This document shows, piece by piece, positions 10,130 through 22,589 of a DNA stretch of 64,000 nt (position 1 is its first letter; the number at the start of each line of letters is the position of its first letter). The position numbers and the translations under genes are program-made. The notes beneath the pieces are model-generated. The model saw nothing but the letters and a program-made list of their open reading frames with translations, had not been told where the DNA came from and made no database searches. This DNA is from Phragmites australis. Taxonomy: Eukaryota > Streptophyta > Magnoliopsida > Poales > Poaceae. Location of the stretch: assembly GCF_958298935.1 (NCBI RefSeq), contig NC_084923.1, forward strand, positions 31,340,501 through 31,404,500, written 5' to 3'.

Positions 10130-11276
10130 TCCGACATCATAGTCCTTGATTAACTCTAGCCATCAGCGTTGAAGAAGGTTTAAATATGGTTGGGTGAATA
10201 TATATTTCAAACTCTTGTGATCCGTGTATATCTCACACTGTTTTCCAATGAGATAGTGTCTCCAAATTTTCAGTGCATGAACCACTGCTGCTAATTCCAG
10301 GCCATGCGTAGGGTAATGATCCTCATGCTTCCTTAACTCCTTTAGACATAAGCTATGACTTGACAAGTCTTTGTCACGAAGCATCACAATAGATATCAAA
10401 GTTCTTACTGATGGGTTGTAGAACTAGCACTGGGACTGTAGTCAATCTCCTCTTTAATTCTTCCACATTCGCTTGACAAGCTGGGCTCCACTTAAAAACC
10501 ACATTTTTCTATAGCAAAGAGGTAAGTTTTTGAGCTATCTTAGAGAATCCTTCTATGAAGCGGTGATAATATCCTGCTAAACCGAGGAAACTTCAGATCT
10601 CTGACACATTGGTAGGTGGTAACCAATTCAACACATCCTTCACTTTGCTTGGATCTACTGCTACACCTCTAGTGGTTATGATATGGCTGAGAAAAGCGAC
10701 TTGATCTAACAAAAAATCACACTTGCAAAGCTTGGCATATAGCTGATGCTCTCTGAGTGTGTGTAGCACAATTATCAAATGTTCTTCGTGTTCTTCTTCA
10801 CTTCTAGAGAAAAATAGAATATCATCAATGAATACCACTACAAACTTTTCTAGATAATCCATAAATACCTTATTCATGAGATTCATGAAATAGGCTGGGG
10901 CATTGGTCATTCCAAAAGATATAACAGTATACTCATATATTCCACATTAGTATTGAAGGCAATCTTGGGTACATCTGCTGATCGAATCTTCAACTGATAA
11001 TATCCAGACCTTAGATTAATCTTAGAGAACACTTGAGCTTCCCTCACCTAATCAAACAAATTCTCAATTCGGGGTAACGAGTACTTGTTGTTAATGGTCA
11101 CATCATTGAGCGCTTTGTAATCTACACACTTTCTTTGAGTATCATCCTTATTATCCACGAAAAGAATTGGGGCTCCCCAAGGTGACACACTTGGTCTAAT
11201 AAAACCTTTACCTAACTGTTCTTGGATTTGCTTAACTCAGCAAGGTCATTAACATACATTATATATGGCCTTTTAG
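10130..11276 (-). pseudogene. Reverse transcriptase-RNase H of element B (broken)
   Basis: The RT palm is readable at 10593-10910: TNAPAYFMNLMNKVF, then [19 protein letters not shown], which carries the YxDD-box equivalent FIDD, then [15 protein letters not shown] and VKDVLNWLPP. The N-terminal RT blocks are scattered over 10920-11270 in several frames. RNase H is readable at 10163-10399 ([20 protein letters not shown] and [15 protein letters not shown]). Frame breaks prevent a continuous product. Confidence 0.82.
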
Positions 11277-11830
11277 CTATAGGGGCCGTATCGGGTATAA
11301 ATTCAATGACAAACTCAATATCTCGATTCGGTAGCATACCTGGCAATTCATCGGGGAAACATCAAGAAATTCACGAACCACTCTGATCTGATCAATGGGG
11401 TTTTCTTCAAGTAAATCGAGAGAACAATCCTCTGCTGCTGGGGTAGTAGCTACGAACTCAACTTTGGTTCCATCTCCTCTAGATAGGTGGACCGCTCTTC
11501 TGTCACACTCAATTACTCCATCAAATTTGGATAACCAATCCAATCCGAGGATAACATCTATGCCCTTAGATTCCATGACTATAAGATTTACTGAAAAGTC
11601 TACCCCCTTTATTTTAAATTTCATCCTATGACACATATATTATGCTTTCAATTCTCCTCCAGGAGAGCTAATAAGCATAGGTTGTTTCATCATAACCATA
11701 GTTAAACCATGCTTGGCAACATACTAGGTAGTTATGAAAGAATGTGAAGCTCCGGAATCAAACAAAACTGATGCAGGCTGATAGTTGACAAGGAACATAC
11801 TGTACACTACATCTTGAATATCTTGAGCTT
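11277..11830 (-). pseudogene. Protease of element B (broken)
   Basis: Retroviral-type aspartic protease. The active-site block (PASVLFDSGAS on the minus strand, about 11735-11765) keeps D-S-G. It is followed by [36 protein letters not shown] at 11636 downward, the usual distal protease block, and then by the linker to RT (PIDQIRVVREF). Stops separate the pieces. Confidence 0.8.
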
Positions 11831-11959
11831 CTTTTGCGGTGACATGATTGACCTTCCCTTGAACAAAATTATGTTGTCCACGGTTCTTCTGAACAGGGGT
11901 CTGATTTCCATTACGCTCCTAGGATTGAAACTAAGTGGACTTCGGGGTGTTGGTGTTGG

Positions 11960-12951
11960 ACTGATCTAGGTTCTTCTTAGGGCACCGATTCACATAGTGT
12001 CCTAGCTCTCCATAGTGAAAACATCATTTTCCTAACACAGGAGTAGCGAGGTTGTTCTTGACTTGAGTAGATGGTGGAGTTGAATGAGGTGTCTGATAGT
12101 TGGAGTGTTGAACAGGGGCTTAAGACTGAGGCATGTACTGATTATTGGTATGGAACATTGGACCTTGCGGGGGAGTTTGAGTTGCCACACAGGGACGTGT
12201 GTTGCTTCCTTGTCCTTGGAAAGACATCTTCCTCTTCTTCTCATCTAGTTGATGATGCTTGTGTTAAATCACTAAAGCTTTGTTCACCATTGCTTGGAAA
12301 TTAGGGAACTCTAGAGGAAGTAAGGCATATTCAATAGCATCATTCAGACCTTCCAAAAAGCATTCTTGCTTCTTCTCATATGTATCCAATTCATTTGGAG
12401 TGTACCTAGACAACTAGGTAAACTTGTTCACATATCCCTTACAGTCATTGGTCCTTGCTTCAAGCCCATGAATTCCTTCTTCTTCAGACGAACATCTCTT
12501 AATGACACATGATGAGTGCGGAAACTAGATTTGAACTCTGTCCACGTGATAGCTGCTGGGTTGTCATGTGCAGCACAATAGCACAATAGCTCCCCATGAC
12601 CAACGAGTTGGTGCGAAGCATGGAGTACCATCTCTCTTTCGTTGCACTATGCAACTTGTAGGTTCCTTTCTATATCTTTCAGCCAATCATCTGCATCCAT
12701 AGGCTCCACTGCATGACTGAAGACTGGGGGATGAGTTCTCTTGAATTCTCTAAGTCTTGATGTTTGATGGGGTTGAGGAACATGACTTGGTTGCTATTGC
12801 TGCATCTGCACCATAGTTTAAGCTAAAGCTTGTAAGATCTGAGTTTGCATAGCCATTTGTTGTTCCAAGGTCATTGGAGGAGTAGGGGGGATGGATTCTG
12901 GTTGTTGTTGTTCACCTTGTTGGTATTGGTGCTCCTTCTTGTGTTAACCAT
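11960..12951 (-). pseudogene. gag: gag of element B (broken)
   Basis: The start ATG at 12951-12949 follows CTTTCCAACCCTAATTAG directly and gives MVNTRRS, like MVNTR in element H. An Asn/Gln-rich leader (about 12790-12940) is followed by capsid sequence; ELLCYCAAHDNPAAITWTEFKSSFRTHHV is readable at 12428-12631. A zinc knuckle lies near 11980-12022 and reads CFHYGELGHYVNRC, with the second Cys of CX2CX4HX4C replaced by Tyr. Multiple stops and shifts are present. Gag would form the virus-like particle and bind RNA. Confidence 0.75.
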
Positions 12952-13217
12952 CTAATTAGGGTTGGAAAGAGGGATAGAAGTAGATAAGCAAGATTGGAAA
13001 ATGATTTAACTAAGGATACTTAACTATATTATATTATAGATCATAAAGATGTGACTGTGGATAAGGTGCCAAAGCATTCCACAACACACACCGACATGCA
13101 AACAAAAGATCCAAATCACACACTTAGCACCATAACAATTCTCACACTATCATTATTATACTTAACAATTACATAGATGCTCGACTCTAGCGAAACTAAG
13201 ATGATGTACTAAAGACT

Positions 13218-14014
13218 CTACTGCTGGGACTCCACTCTAGTGCGGGATCCTAAGGGGGAAGAATCGGCCGATCCTTCTTCTTCTATGGTGGGGGCATTAA
13301 GGTAGATCCTCTTGCGCGGGTGTGAGTGGATAGACATGGCTTCTTCTGCACCTTCTACAGGTTATCCTTGGTTGGCATCATGCTTATCCTCGAGAAGTGA
13401 AGTGATAAAGGAGAGGAATTGACCAACATCTCCCAACTCCCATAGGGTGTCGTCCAGCTCATATTCCAAGACCATAGTGAGCGCAACTTGTTCACATAAC
13501 TTGGGGCTTTCCCCAAAAGGGTGTTTCACGAACGGTTCATCACTCCCACGAGTTCTTCGGGGACAATATGCATAAGGAGAGACGACCATCTTGCTATTGT
13601 ATTGGTCTCAAACACGGGATATGGCTTGGCATGCTACATCTCAAACACCGATAGTGAAAGTTGCTCTTGGGGTCATTGCTAAGTGAATGCCCACAACTCA
13701 ACGAACATCCATTCCTTCATCTTCGCTTCGCTCATAGTCGTAGATGGTGACTTCTACCTTTCATTCCACATATCTAGAGTATTCTTTCTTAATTCCCCTG
13801 TAGATCGGCTCTGCATATGTCCAAGTCCAAAAAGTATTCTCAACAGCAGGTGAGGAAGGTGTCCAGTGTGACGAACGTCAGTCTCGTAGATGTCAGGAAT
13901 AGGATCCATGTTGCGGAAAGTGGGATCATTAAACTCCTCTTCAGTTGGAACATGTTGAAGAATGGTTGGATGTGCTTCAGTTGACTTGCGAGTGGTGAGC
14001 AGCTGGTGAACCAT
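13218..14014 (-). pseudogene. Pre-gag ORF of element B (unknown function, broken)
   Basis: An extra reading frame between primer-binding site and gag. It starts at the ATG at 14014-14012, directly after CTTCTCCTTTATAG. Readable pieces are MVHQLLTTRKSTEAHPTILQ, EWMFVELWAF, TPRATFTIGV then DVACQAISRV, SPYAYCPRRTRGSDEPF, and a probable helix VLEYELDDTLWELGDVGQFL; the end is RKRIYLNAPTIEEEGSADSS. It has several stops and one frameshift near 13670. The layout (compact domain with an A-x-Q-A-L/I helix, then coiled-coil-like helix, then polar tail) matches the pre-gag ORFs of H and I. I do not recognise a named family. Confidence 0.6.
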
Positions 14015-14165
14015 CTATAAAGGAGAAGATAGGATATAAGAACTAACCTTAGAGATAGCAAGAGACAAGTATGAGGACTAAGGAAAAACTCGTATGGGTT
14101 TAGACGAACTAGCGAAAACCTTAGAATGACCATTCTGACTAGGCTTGCAGTCCTACAATCAGTAT

Positions 14166-14178
14166 GGCTCTGATACCA
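14166..14178 (-). other. Primer-binding site of element B (initiator tRNA-Met)
   Basis: The minus strand reads TGGTATCAGAGCC, complementary to the 3' end of plant initiator tRNA-Met. It lies 4 bp from the LTR end, the expected place for priming minus-strand DNA synthesis. Confidence 0.9.
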
Positions 14179-14182
14179 CCTC

Positions 14183-16916
14183 TGTCACACCCGGTTTAAT
14201 GGATAATATCAAATGCAACTTATGTATACCAAGAAGTTCAACACACATAAGTACATCACATGTGAAGTAACAAAAGCAATACTTTTAACATACAACCGTT
14301 TAACACTTACATTAAAGACTTCACCTAAACAACATATTAGCTAAACAACGACAACTAAATGACAGTAGGGAACAGAAGCATTGGCGACCTAGCAACTCCA
14401 CAGGCATTGACCGAAAGGCACGCTCCTAGTACACCAGGTCGTTGTCTTGAAAGTCTTCTACTAAGCAATATATGTATTGTTGGAGATAGCAAGGGTGATC
14501 ACATGGAGTACTCAACAAGTGTGGGAAAGATAATGATATATAGGCTTACAACAAGAATAAGTTAACACGTGGTATATTTGTGTAAATACGAGTAAAGAAA
14601 ACGGTAATGTAATTTAAAAGCATTAAGCCGTTGTTAAGTGAATATAACCCAACAACTAGACATTACCCAAGGCTAACCACCTTACAAACCATAACCATCC
14701 AACCATCACCCGTATCATCAACCCATAGCCAAACCATTACCATGACCAACTAATCATGTGAGGATCCAAGTCTCCCATAACCATGGGCATGGTTGTTATA
14801 ATAGTTTTACACTTTGCAGAGGTTGTCCAACTTTTAGCCACGAGTCGTGATATCTATATTGCACAAACACTTAACAAACAGCAGTGGTGTGTCGCTAGGA
14901 GATCACTAGAAAGCATGGTCCATCAATTAGGTCCTGGTACTCCAACGAATTCCAGCTAGGTGTCTAATTGATATGCTAAGTCTTACCCATATCGGTCTCA
15001 TGTTTTAATGGTATTTCTTGGGTTGTCACCCAACAAACCAGTCCTTATATGTGACGATTGGGCAAAGACTATCCAACAGGGAAATAACCAACAAAACCTA
15101 ACATCTTTTCTTGGAATATATCCATAAGCCCACCACATGAACCGCCATTATCAAACCAACTCGTTGCCCGAGTCCTAGGGTTCAATGTTACTAAAACAAG
15201 TTCATCATCACCATTGCATATTTTCACTAAACATGCATACTTCCCAACATCTCAAAAGGATGGCTAAGCAATTCTACCACTCATATTAACTAACACTTAG
15301 GCTTCAAGAAATGTAAAGGAAGAACTAGGTAAACCCGAACATAGGTGACTACTCATCAAGTTGATAGACATTGCATGCAATTTTGTAAAATAGAACATTT
15401 AAAATATAGGTACAAGATGATCGAGGACACTTGCCTTCTCTTTGCTGCTGCTCAGTGTACTCTACTCTTGGTCTTGACGTTCCTCAAACTGATGTGGGGA
15501 GTTGTTGTTTAATCAAATGATTATCGGTAAAGTACACAAACAAACATACTAAGAACAATACACAAAACATAAGAACAACAAGATAAAACTGATCTAAAAA
15601 TATAAATCTTTCAAAAATGAATCCAATGACGCAATAATCGCTTAAAACGGAGCTAGGATGACAAAGTTACGCTAAAAACAAGTTTAGGGTTTAATCTGAA
15701 AAAGAAAAGAACTTAATTTAAAATAAATAGAAAGTTTAGGGACCTTTTTGTAAAAATAGAGTGACCTATTTGTAATTATAGGAAAGTTTAGGGACTAAAT
15801 TGCAAAAAGACAGGGCCCTTTAGATTAAAATAGGTAAGTTTAGGGGTTTATTTGCAAAATTACCAATTTACATAATTATTTTGGAATTATTTTTATACTG
15901 AAAAACCATCTTTTAATGCGCAAGCGCTGATTGGGCATGACTGGGTTAACATGTCGGCAAAACAGGTGAGGTGGCACTGGCGTGGCGGCTGACTAGGCTG
16001 GCCTGCTGACTGGGTTAAAGAGGCAACACGTGGTATGCTCTGATTGGCCAACAAATGGGGTAAGTTGAGATCTAATCTATGTGATCTGCATTAGATCAGA
16101 CGACTTGGGAGGGATCGACTGACCGGGGAGGTGAGACACGTCGGCACCGAGGGGATCACGACGGCGCACTCGCCGGATGGTCGCTAGAACATCGCTCAGC
16201 TTGCCGGCGGTGACGATGAGCAGTGGTGCATGACCATAAGCTAACGATGAATCGATCTGGATACTTACCGAGCATGATGAGGCACAAGAAGGTGGTCGGC
16301 GATGGGAGAGGCGGCAAAGCGGCTCAGATCTTTGTCAATAGCAGTGCTTCGGTGATCAAACTGCGACGGTGAGGGTAACATGAGCTTCAGTGAAGGCATT
16401 CGGTCCTTCCGGTGGTCTCAGACGATGGGGAGAGGCTCTGGAGTAGTGGGACCCACATGTCAGTGGCTTAGGTGAGGGTGGGTTGGGCGCGGGCGTGTTT
16501 TGGAGAGGGAGGCGACGGGCAACTATGCGTGCGCTAGCTCGGGCTGCTCGTGGGCTATGGCTGAAACCTTGGCATGGAGAGAAGAGAAAGAGAGGGAAAC
16601 GGGCCAACGTGGGTAGGGCCGAAAGGAGAGGGGATGGCCCAGGAAGAGTTTTATTCTTTTTCTATTTCATTTCCTTTTCTAAATTCATTTATAATTTGAA
16701 TTCAAAGCAAAATGAACTCAACAAAGCCAAATAAACTCCAAATAAAATCCTACAAGCCTATACTCAGCATGAATGCCTATAAATCAAATATAGCCTATGT
16801 TCATTTGGAATTTAATTTTATAAATTAGATTTGTGAAACTATGCTATTTAATTCAAACTCAAATTAAAATATAGCCAATTTTAGAAACTTGCAAATTTGA
16901 AAATTATGGTGTTACA
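14183..16916 (-). repeat. 5' LTR of element B
   Basis: 2734 bp. On the plus strand it begins TGTCACACCCGG and ends TGGTGTTACA, so on the minus strand it runs TGTAACACC...GGGTGTGACA with an inverted-repeat match at the ends. The primer-binding site is adjacent. B1 and B2 are fragments of the same LTR family. The 83-codon frames near 16356-16734 lie in its GC-rich portion and show no recognised domain. Confidence 0.88.
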
Positions 16917-17128
16917 GTTCTATAACCTAAAGCAAGAGAATATGTCAGTGAATGAGTATGTCAATAAGTTTACCCAACTTTCAAGGTATGCACTAGAGGA
17001 TGTTGACACTGATGAAAAGAAATAGGAGCATTTCTTGGATGGGTTGGTTTATGGAATGCAAGCTTAGTTAATCACCCATGACCTCCCAGACTTTCAGCAC
17101 TTGGTGAACAAGGCACTATATTGGAAGA
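16917..17128 (+). pseudogene. gag: gag of element D, part 1
   Basis: Capsid fragment. It reads FYNLKQENMSVNEYVNKF, TQLSRYALEDVDTDEKK, a TAG at 17023-17025, EHFLDGLVYGMQA, a stop, and then ITHDLPDFQHLVNKAL. It corresponds to the block LRQGPMVVREYLTKFTELS of element H. It is cut at 17128, in the middle of a Glu-Asp codon pair, by solo LTR K, and resumes at 18563. Confidence 0.85.
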
Positions 17129-18562
17129 TGTGAGATCATGTGATGAAAAATTGGTTTGATTGATGACATTGATAGAGCAAAGTGATTTAGCATAATGACA
17201 TTTGGTTGATGTTCACGAGTTGCTAAGATATGCTTGGATAGCATAGTCGGTTTGATGCATTATCATTAGTTGGGTATGCTTATGTTAGCGTGTTGGTTTT
17301 ACTTGGAGTTTGCGTGTGTTGCGTGAACTGATCTTGAGTCAAGTTGGGAAAGACTTGTGCTCGTACTCGATTGTTGTTTAATTCATGTGCAGGTGTTGCT
17401 CGAAGGTGAACGTGGTCAATGATAGATCAACGAACTAAGTTTAGGGAGGAACTGAGGTTCGGTGACTAGGTTCAGGAGGAACTGAGGTTGTGGTGATCGA
17501 GGATGTCATGCGGGGTGTTCGAGCTGAGAAATCAATGCAAATGGAGACAAGGCTTCGCGATGGATGTAGGAGGCGATCTGATTGTGAGAGGATGTGAAGT
17601 CTAATTCATGTTCAAGTCGGAGCAGGCACGAGGGAGTCGTGTGGTGGCTGGACTTGTGACAAGAGTTAGTGTTGGAGACGGATGTTGAGTTGGTTACATA
17701 TATGCATGGGAGATATGCATGTATGATTATGTAAGAGTTGTTGGCTAAATAGCTTAATTAGTGGAAGTTGTTTGTCCTCTTGTGATTAGAGGAGCATAGA
17801 GACTAGATTGAATACGACAGGGAGTTGTAGTTTGATTCGATCATGTTTGTGCGTGTGGCTACCCTATAAATAGAGAGGTATGTTGTATTGGGTAGAATAC
17901 AACCGAGCACAGAAGAGGGCAGCACAATGCAGCAGAGAGATAGAGAAACTCGAGAAAGAGAGTTGTTGTCAGATTTTGTGGAAATCCTTATTGGATGCTT
18001 TGGAAAGGCATCTTGAAAACTCATATATGCAATGAAAATAAAGTTTCATATGTTGGTGAGTTGCTGATTCGGAATTTTCTCGATGTTCTATATTTTGCAT
18101 GTTTGGTTTTGTTTTCAGTTAATTTCAAGTGTCTATGAAGTTTCATCTTAGTTAACCCATCCAAAACCTTGCTAGAATATCCAGTGTTTGATTTGAGGAA
18201 ATTTCGAGTGGATTTGGTTTGTTCTAGAGTAGCTTTTTGTCAACTCGACTAAGTTATGATCTACTCGATATTGATTGACACAGTCTGCTTCAATTAGGAA
18301 TAACTTTTGGTCCACATATCAGATTTACTCAATAATTGTTGAGTTAGTTTCGTATTTGAATCTAGTTTCTTCTCACCAAATTTGGGAGCAATCCGACCAG
18401 CAGATCTTTCTGTACATCATTTTTATTAGAGCATGTACATTCTATTTCGAGTGGAATACCGAGTTTAAATCGAATTTTGATTTGGGTGAGTTAATCTTTG
18501 AATTTGGTTTTTGATAATTCAACCCCCCCCCTCTGATTATTTTGCACATATTCGATCCTATA
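17129..18562 (+). mobile_element. K: solo LTR, probably Copia-type
   Basis: A 1434-bp insertion in the gag of D, starting TGTGAGATCATG and ending GATCCTATA, flanked by the exact 5-bp duplication GAAGA (17124-17128 and 18563-18567). Removing one copy rejoins the gag frame. It has a TATAAATA box at 17865-17872 and a run AATTCAACCCCCCCCCCTC near the end, as in many plant Copia LTRs. There is no internal region, so it is a solo LTR left by LTR-LTR recombination. The last base pair is TA instead of CA, probably a mutation. Confidence 0.87.
17865..17872 (+). promoter_or_regulatory. TATA box of solo LTR K
   Basis: CCCTATAAATAGAGAGG. It gives the LTR plus orientation and places the U3/R border shortly downstream. 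Confidence 0.65.
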
Positions 18563-19020
18563 GAAGACAAACCTCGTATGCTTGGTGAAGATCATAAAAG
18601 AAGGATGGCCTCACAAGGACAACACTCAGGAAAAAACTTTCACCCACGCACCATGACACACTAGAGACAACAACAGTAGTCATCCACTCAATTTAGACCT
18701 CAGGCACCAACATCTCGCCCTGCGTATCAGCAATCCCACTCCAACACTTACTACAACACACCAGCCCCAACTAAAAACCCTAACCCATAGGCTATAGCTA
18801 GACACCCATACTTCAACTGTCAAGAGATTGGACACTTTGCCAATCAGTGTCCTAAGAAGAGGCTGAATCAGAAGCTAGTCCTGTTCAACTTGAACATGCC
18901 AGTGAAGATACCTGCTCTAGTTCAAAATCATAATTAGTATCAAACACTTGCACCACACAACAAAGCCAAACAGAACCACATCAAGGGACGCATGAACCAC
19001 GTCTCCGTAGAAGAAGCTTA
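18563..19020 (+). pseudogene. gag: gag of element D, part 2
   Basis: Resumes with EDKPRMLGEDHKRRMASQGQ, followed by a Gln/Ser/Pro-rich stretch and the zinc knuckle YFNCQEIGHFANQCPKK at about 18810-18865. There the first Cys of CX2CX4HX4C has become Tyr. TAG stops at 18662-18664, 18677-18679 and further on stand where Gln is expected. It ends at the gag-protease border, NHVSVEEA-stop-DAPD. Confidence 0.8.
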
Positions 19021-19480
19021 GGACGCACCCGATGTCATACTTGGTATGTTCTTTGTCAACTCAGCTCCTGCATCTGTTCTGTTAGATTCTGGATCCTCAT
19101 GTTCATTGATTACATCCAAGTATGTGGCAAATTATTGTTTGCCAATGACATAAGATGCTAATTAGCTCACCTGGCGGAGAAATGAGAGTCAGTCTCCTCT
19201 GCCCTAAATTAAACCTTAAATTAAGGGGGGTAGAGTTCCCAGCCAACCTCATCATCCTAGAATCAGGTGGGATTGATGTGATCCTTGGAATGCATTGGCT
19301 AGCAAAGTTGAAAGGAGTGCTAGAGTGTGCTAGAAGGCCAATCACCTTGGAAAATGGAAAAGGAGTCAAGATAGTGTTTGTGGCCGACACACCGTCAGTA
19401 GAAGAATGCAAGTTGAACAACTCAGAAGGATCGATAGTGGACCAAATTCGGATAGTCTGTGAATTCCCAGACATGTTCCC
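19021..19480 (+). pseudogene. Protease of element D (broken)
   Basis: The active-site block SAPASVLLDSGSSCSLIT (about 19058-19115) keeps D-S-G. After a short out-of-frame stretch, the frame at 19155-19598 gives [40 protein letters not shown], the distal protease block. It then runs into the RT linker (SIVDQIRIVCEFPDMFPDELSG). Confidence 0.83.
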
Positions 19481-20790
19481 AGATGAATTGTCAGGTATGA
19501 CATCAGACCAAGACATTGAGTTCGTTATTGATCTTGTGCCTAGAACTGCGCCTATAGCTAAGAGGCCCTATAGGATGCCCGCTAATGACCTAACCTAATT
19601 AAAGAAGTAGATTCAAGAGCTGCTAGAGAAGGGTTATGTCTACCCTAGTTCTCGCAGTGGGGAGCACCTGTGCTCTTCGTACAAAAGAACGATGGAAGCC
19701 AAAGGATGTGCATAGACTACCGAGCACTTAATAATGTCACAATAAAGAATAAGTACCCCTTGCCTAGGATCGAAGATTTGTTCGACCAACTTACTAGAGC
19801 TCAAGTGTTTTCGAAGATAGACTTAAGGTCAGGTTACCATCAGCTAAAGATTTGAAAGTTGGATATACCTATGACAACCTTCATCACCTGATATGGACCA
19901 TATGAGTTTACAGTTTTGTCCTTCGATTTGACCAACACCCTAGCTTACTTCATGTACCTCATGAATAAAGTTTGTGGTAGTGTTTATCGATGATATATTG
20001 GTTTACTCTAAGAGTAAAGAAGAACATGAGGGTCACCTAAGAAAAAACTTTGGGAAGCTAAGAGAACATCAGTTGTATGCCAAGTTCAGCAAGTGTGAGT
20101 TTTGGTTAATAGAGGTGCCATTCCTTAGACATATTCTATCGGCTGGAGGAGTTGCAACGGACTCTAGTAAAGTGAAAGATGTGCTGAATTAGAAATCACC
20201 TACCAGCGTTATAGAAGTAAGAAGTTTCCTTGGCCTAGCAGGCTATTACTATCGTTTTATAGTTTGATTCTTGAAGATAGCTAAGCCACTCATGGAGTTA
20301 TTGTAAGAAGGAAAAGAGGTACGAATGGACAACCACTTGTGAAGCAAGTTTCAACGAGCTTAAGAAAAAGTTGACCACATCACTCGTGCTAGTGTTGCTG
20401 GATATCCAGAAGAACTTTAACATATATAGCCACACATCCTAACAAGGTATTGGATGTCTTTTGATGCAAGAAGGACAAGTGGTAGCATACGATTCGAGAT
20501 AGTTAAGGACCCACGAGAAGAATTCTTTGGCTCATGACCTGGAATTAGCAGCAGTGGTACATGCTTTAAAAATATGGAGATATTATCTTCTCGGGAAAAG
20601 ATGTGAAATATATACAGATCATAAGAGCTTGAAGTATATATTCACACAAATAGATCTCAACTTGAGGCAACGAAGATCACTAGAACTGATCAAGGATTAT
20701 GATGGGGGAATCCATTACCACTCGGGAAAGGCAACCGTGGTTGCAGACGCGTTAAGTCGGAAGGTATATAGCACCATAGCTATGTGGCAA
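19481..20790 (+). pseudogene. Reverse transcriptase-RNase H of element D (broken)
   Basis: RT blocks: [80 protein letters not shown] and FIDDILVYSKSKEEH (YxDD equivalent FIDD at about 19986-19997). Just before FIDD, about 24 bp is lost between two AAAGTTT-like sites near 19967, deleting a conserved MNKVF...LDK segment and shifting the frame. RNase H follows: [44 protein letters not shown]. Stops in RT and between the domains make it non-functional. Confidence 0.85.
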
Positions 20791-22310
20791 GAAGCTCAAC
20801 CAATTCTATGTGAAGAATTTTGGTGCCTTAACCTAGGTTTTGTTTGCAAACTTGGAGGTAGTAACCATGTAAGTGGAACCTATTTTGGATGAGGACATCC
20901 GAAAAGGGCAAGCAAAAGATGAAAGTATTAAAGAGATCAAAGAGAATATTAAAGTAGGAAAAGCCCCAAAGTTCTCGGAGGATGAGAAATGCATAGTATG
21001 GTTTGGTAAGCGCATCTGTGTACTAGACCAAAAAGAGCTTATGGAGATAATCTTAAGAGAAGTCCATGAGTCAGCATACTCTATTCACCCAAGCAGTACC
21101 AAGATGTGCCAAGATCTAAAGAATCATTATTGGTGTCCTGATATGAAGTGAGAAATAGCAGAATATGTGGCCGTGTGTGACGTATGTCAGCGTGTGAAAG
21201 CAGAACATCAGAAACTAGGAGGATTGCTACAGCTCCTGAAGATATTGGAATGGAAGTGGGAAGAAATTGGGATGGATTTTATAGTCGGATTACCTCATAC
21301 CCACTCAAGCTATGATTCAATATGTGTCATTGTAGATCACCTCACTAAGGTACCTCTTCATCCCGATTAAAACAACTACATAGGAGATAAGTTAGCAGGG
21401 TTATATATGTCAAGGATTGTGTGCCTACATGAAGTTCCAAAGAGAATAGTGGCGGATCGAGGGATCCAATTTACCTCAAGATTCTGGCAGCAACTTCATG
21501 AATCGCTGGACACAAAGTTGAACTTTAGCTCAGCATATCACCCACAAACAGATGGACATACGAAAACAATAAACCAGATACTCGAAGATATGCTGCGAGC
21601 ATATGCCCTTCAAAATCACAACAGTTGGGACAAGAATTTAATGTATGCATAGTTTTCATATAATAACAATTACCAGTCTAGTTTACAGATGGACCTATTT
21701 GAGGCATTATATGGAAGAAAGTGTAGAACGCCTCTACATTGGAGTGAGACTAGAGAAGTTCAAATGTTTGAACTAAGATACTTAAGGAAGTAGAAGAACA
21801 AGTTTGGACAATACAATAAAACTTAAAGACAGTCCAATCCAGATAGAAGAGTTATGTAGACAACCGTCGCCGAGAGTTAACCTTTGAGATCGAACATTAT
21901 GTGTATGTCAAGGTCTCGCCTCTTAGTGGACTTTGTCATTTTAAGATTAGAGGCAAGTTGTCATCTAGCTACATTGGACCGTTTAATGTGAGTGCTAGAC
22001 ATGGAGGAGTGGCCTACCAGTTGGAATTATTGCCCAAGCTGGAAGACGTGCGCAATGTGTTTCATATGTCACAGCTGAAGAAGTTCTTAAGAGTACCGAA
22101 GGAACAATTACCCTTGGAATAAGTGGAACCGGAAGAGGATTTGATGTATTCGGAGTACCCAATTTTGGAAACGGCAGAGCAAGTAACTCGGAGAAAGGTC
22201 ATACGTATGTGTAAAGTACAGTGGAGTCACCATACCGAAGAAGAAGCAGCCTAGGAGCAAGAAGAAGAGCTAAAGGCGGAGTTTCCTCACCTGTTTGGAG
22301 ATCAGCTTGA
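20791..22310 (+). pseudogene. Integrase with chromodomain of element D (broken)
   Basis: The zinc-binding domain has the full HHCC set in REVHESAYSIHPSSTKM...CDVCQRVKAEH (about 21058-21210). Catalytic core: the first Asp is in EIGMDFIVGLPHT, the second in IVADRGIQFTSRFW. The third position reads HPQTDGHTKTINQ, so the catalytic Glu is a Lys. The C-terminal GPF...YQLELLPKLEDVRNVFHMSQLKKF block is present, and after a TAA a chromodomain follows (VIRMCKVQWSHHTEEEAA, about 22190-22255), broken by TAG. The chromodomain assigns the element to the chromoviruses. Confidence 0.85.
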
Positions 22311-22311
22311 A

Positions 22312-22347
22312 TCATGGGGAGGAGATTCACTTAAGGGTGGTATGTTT
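22312..22347 (+). other. Polypurine tract region and degenerate hairpin of element D
   Basis: GAATC...GATTC flanks a GA-rich loop at about 22311-22330, a decayed form of the hairpin seen in F and H. It is followed by AAGGGTGG (22333-22340), the likely polypurine tract, and then by the LTR start TGTAACAACCC at 22348. Confidence 0.6.
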
Positions 22348-22496
22348 TGTAACAACCCAAATTCCCAAAACCAAGAAAATAAAAAACTTTTTCATAGAAA
22401 ATGAAAGAGTTTGGCAAAAACTAAATAAAACTGTAAGTGTATATGTGTGCATGTATGCATATACACATATATGTGAGTATGTGTGTTATATGTGTA

Positions 22497-22558
22497 GAAA
22501 TATATATATATAGATATATACATTAAGGGCTATTTTCTTCAAGGAATATCTATATCTA

Positions 22559-22589
<31 letters not shown>

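Larger units (their letters stand above)
9522..16916 (-). mobile_element. Element B: Tekay-like Ty3/gypsy retrotransposon, 3' end lost
   Basis: Minus strand. The order from 16916 downwards is 5' LTR, tRNA-Met primer-binding site, pre-gag ORF, gag, protease, RT, RNase H and the N-terminal part of integrase. It stops abruptly at 9522, just after the first catalytic Asp of integrase, where element C is joined. Pol motifs ([34 protein letters not shown]) are those of the Tekay/Del chromovirus group. The 5' LTR end at 16916 lies directly against the gag of element D, so B appears to have inserted into D. Confidence 0.87.
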
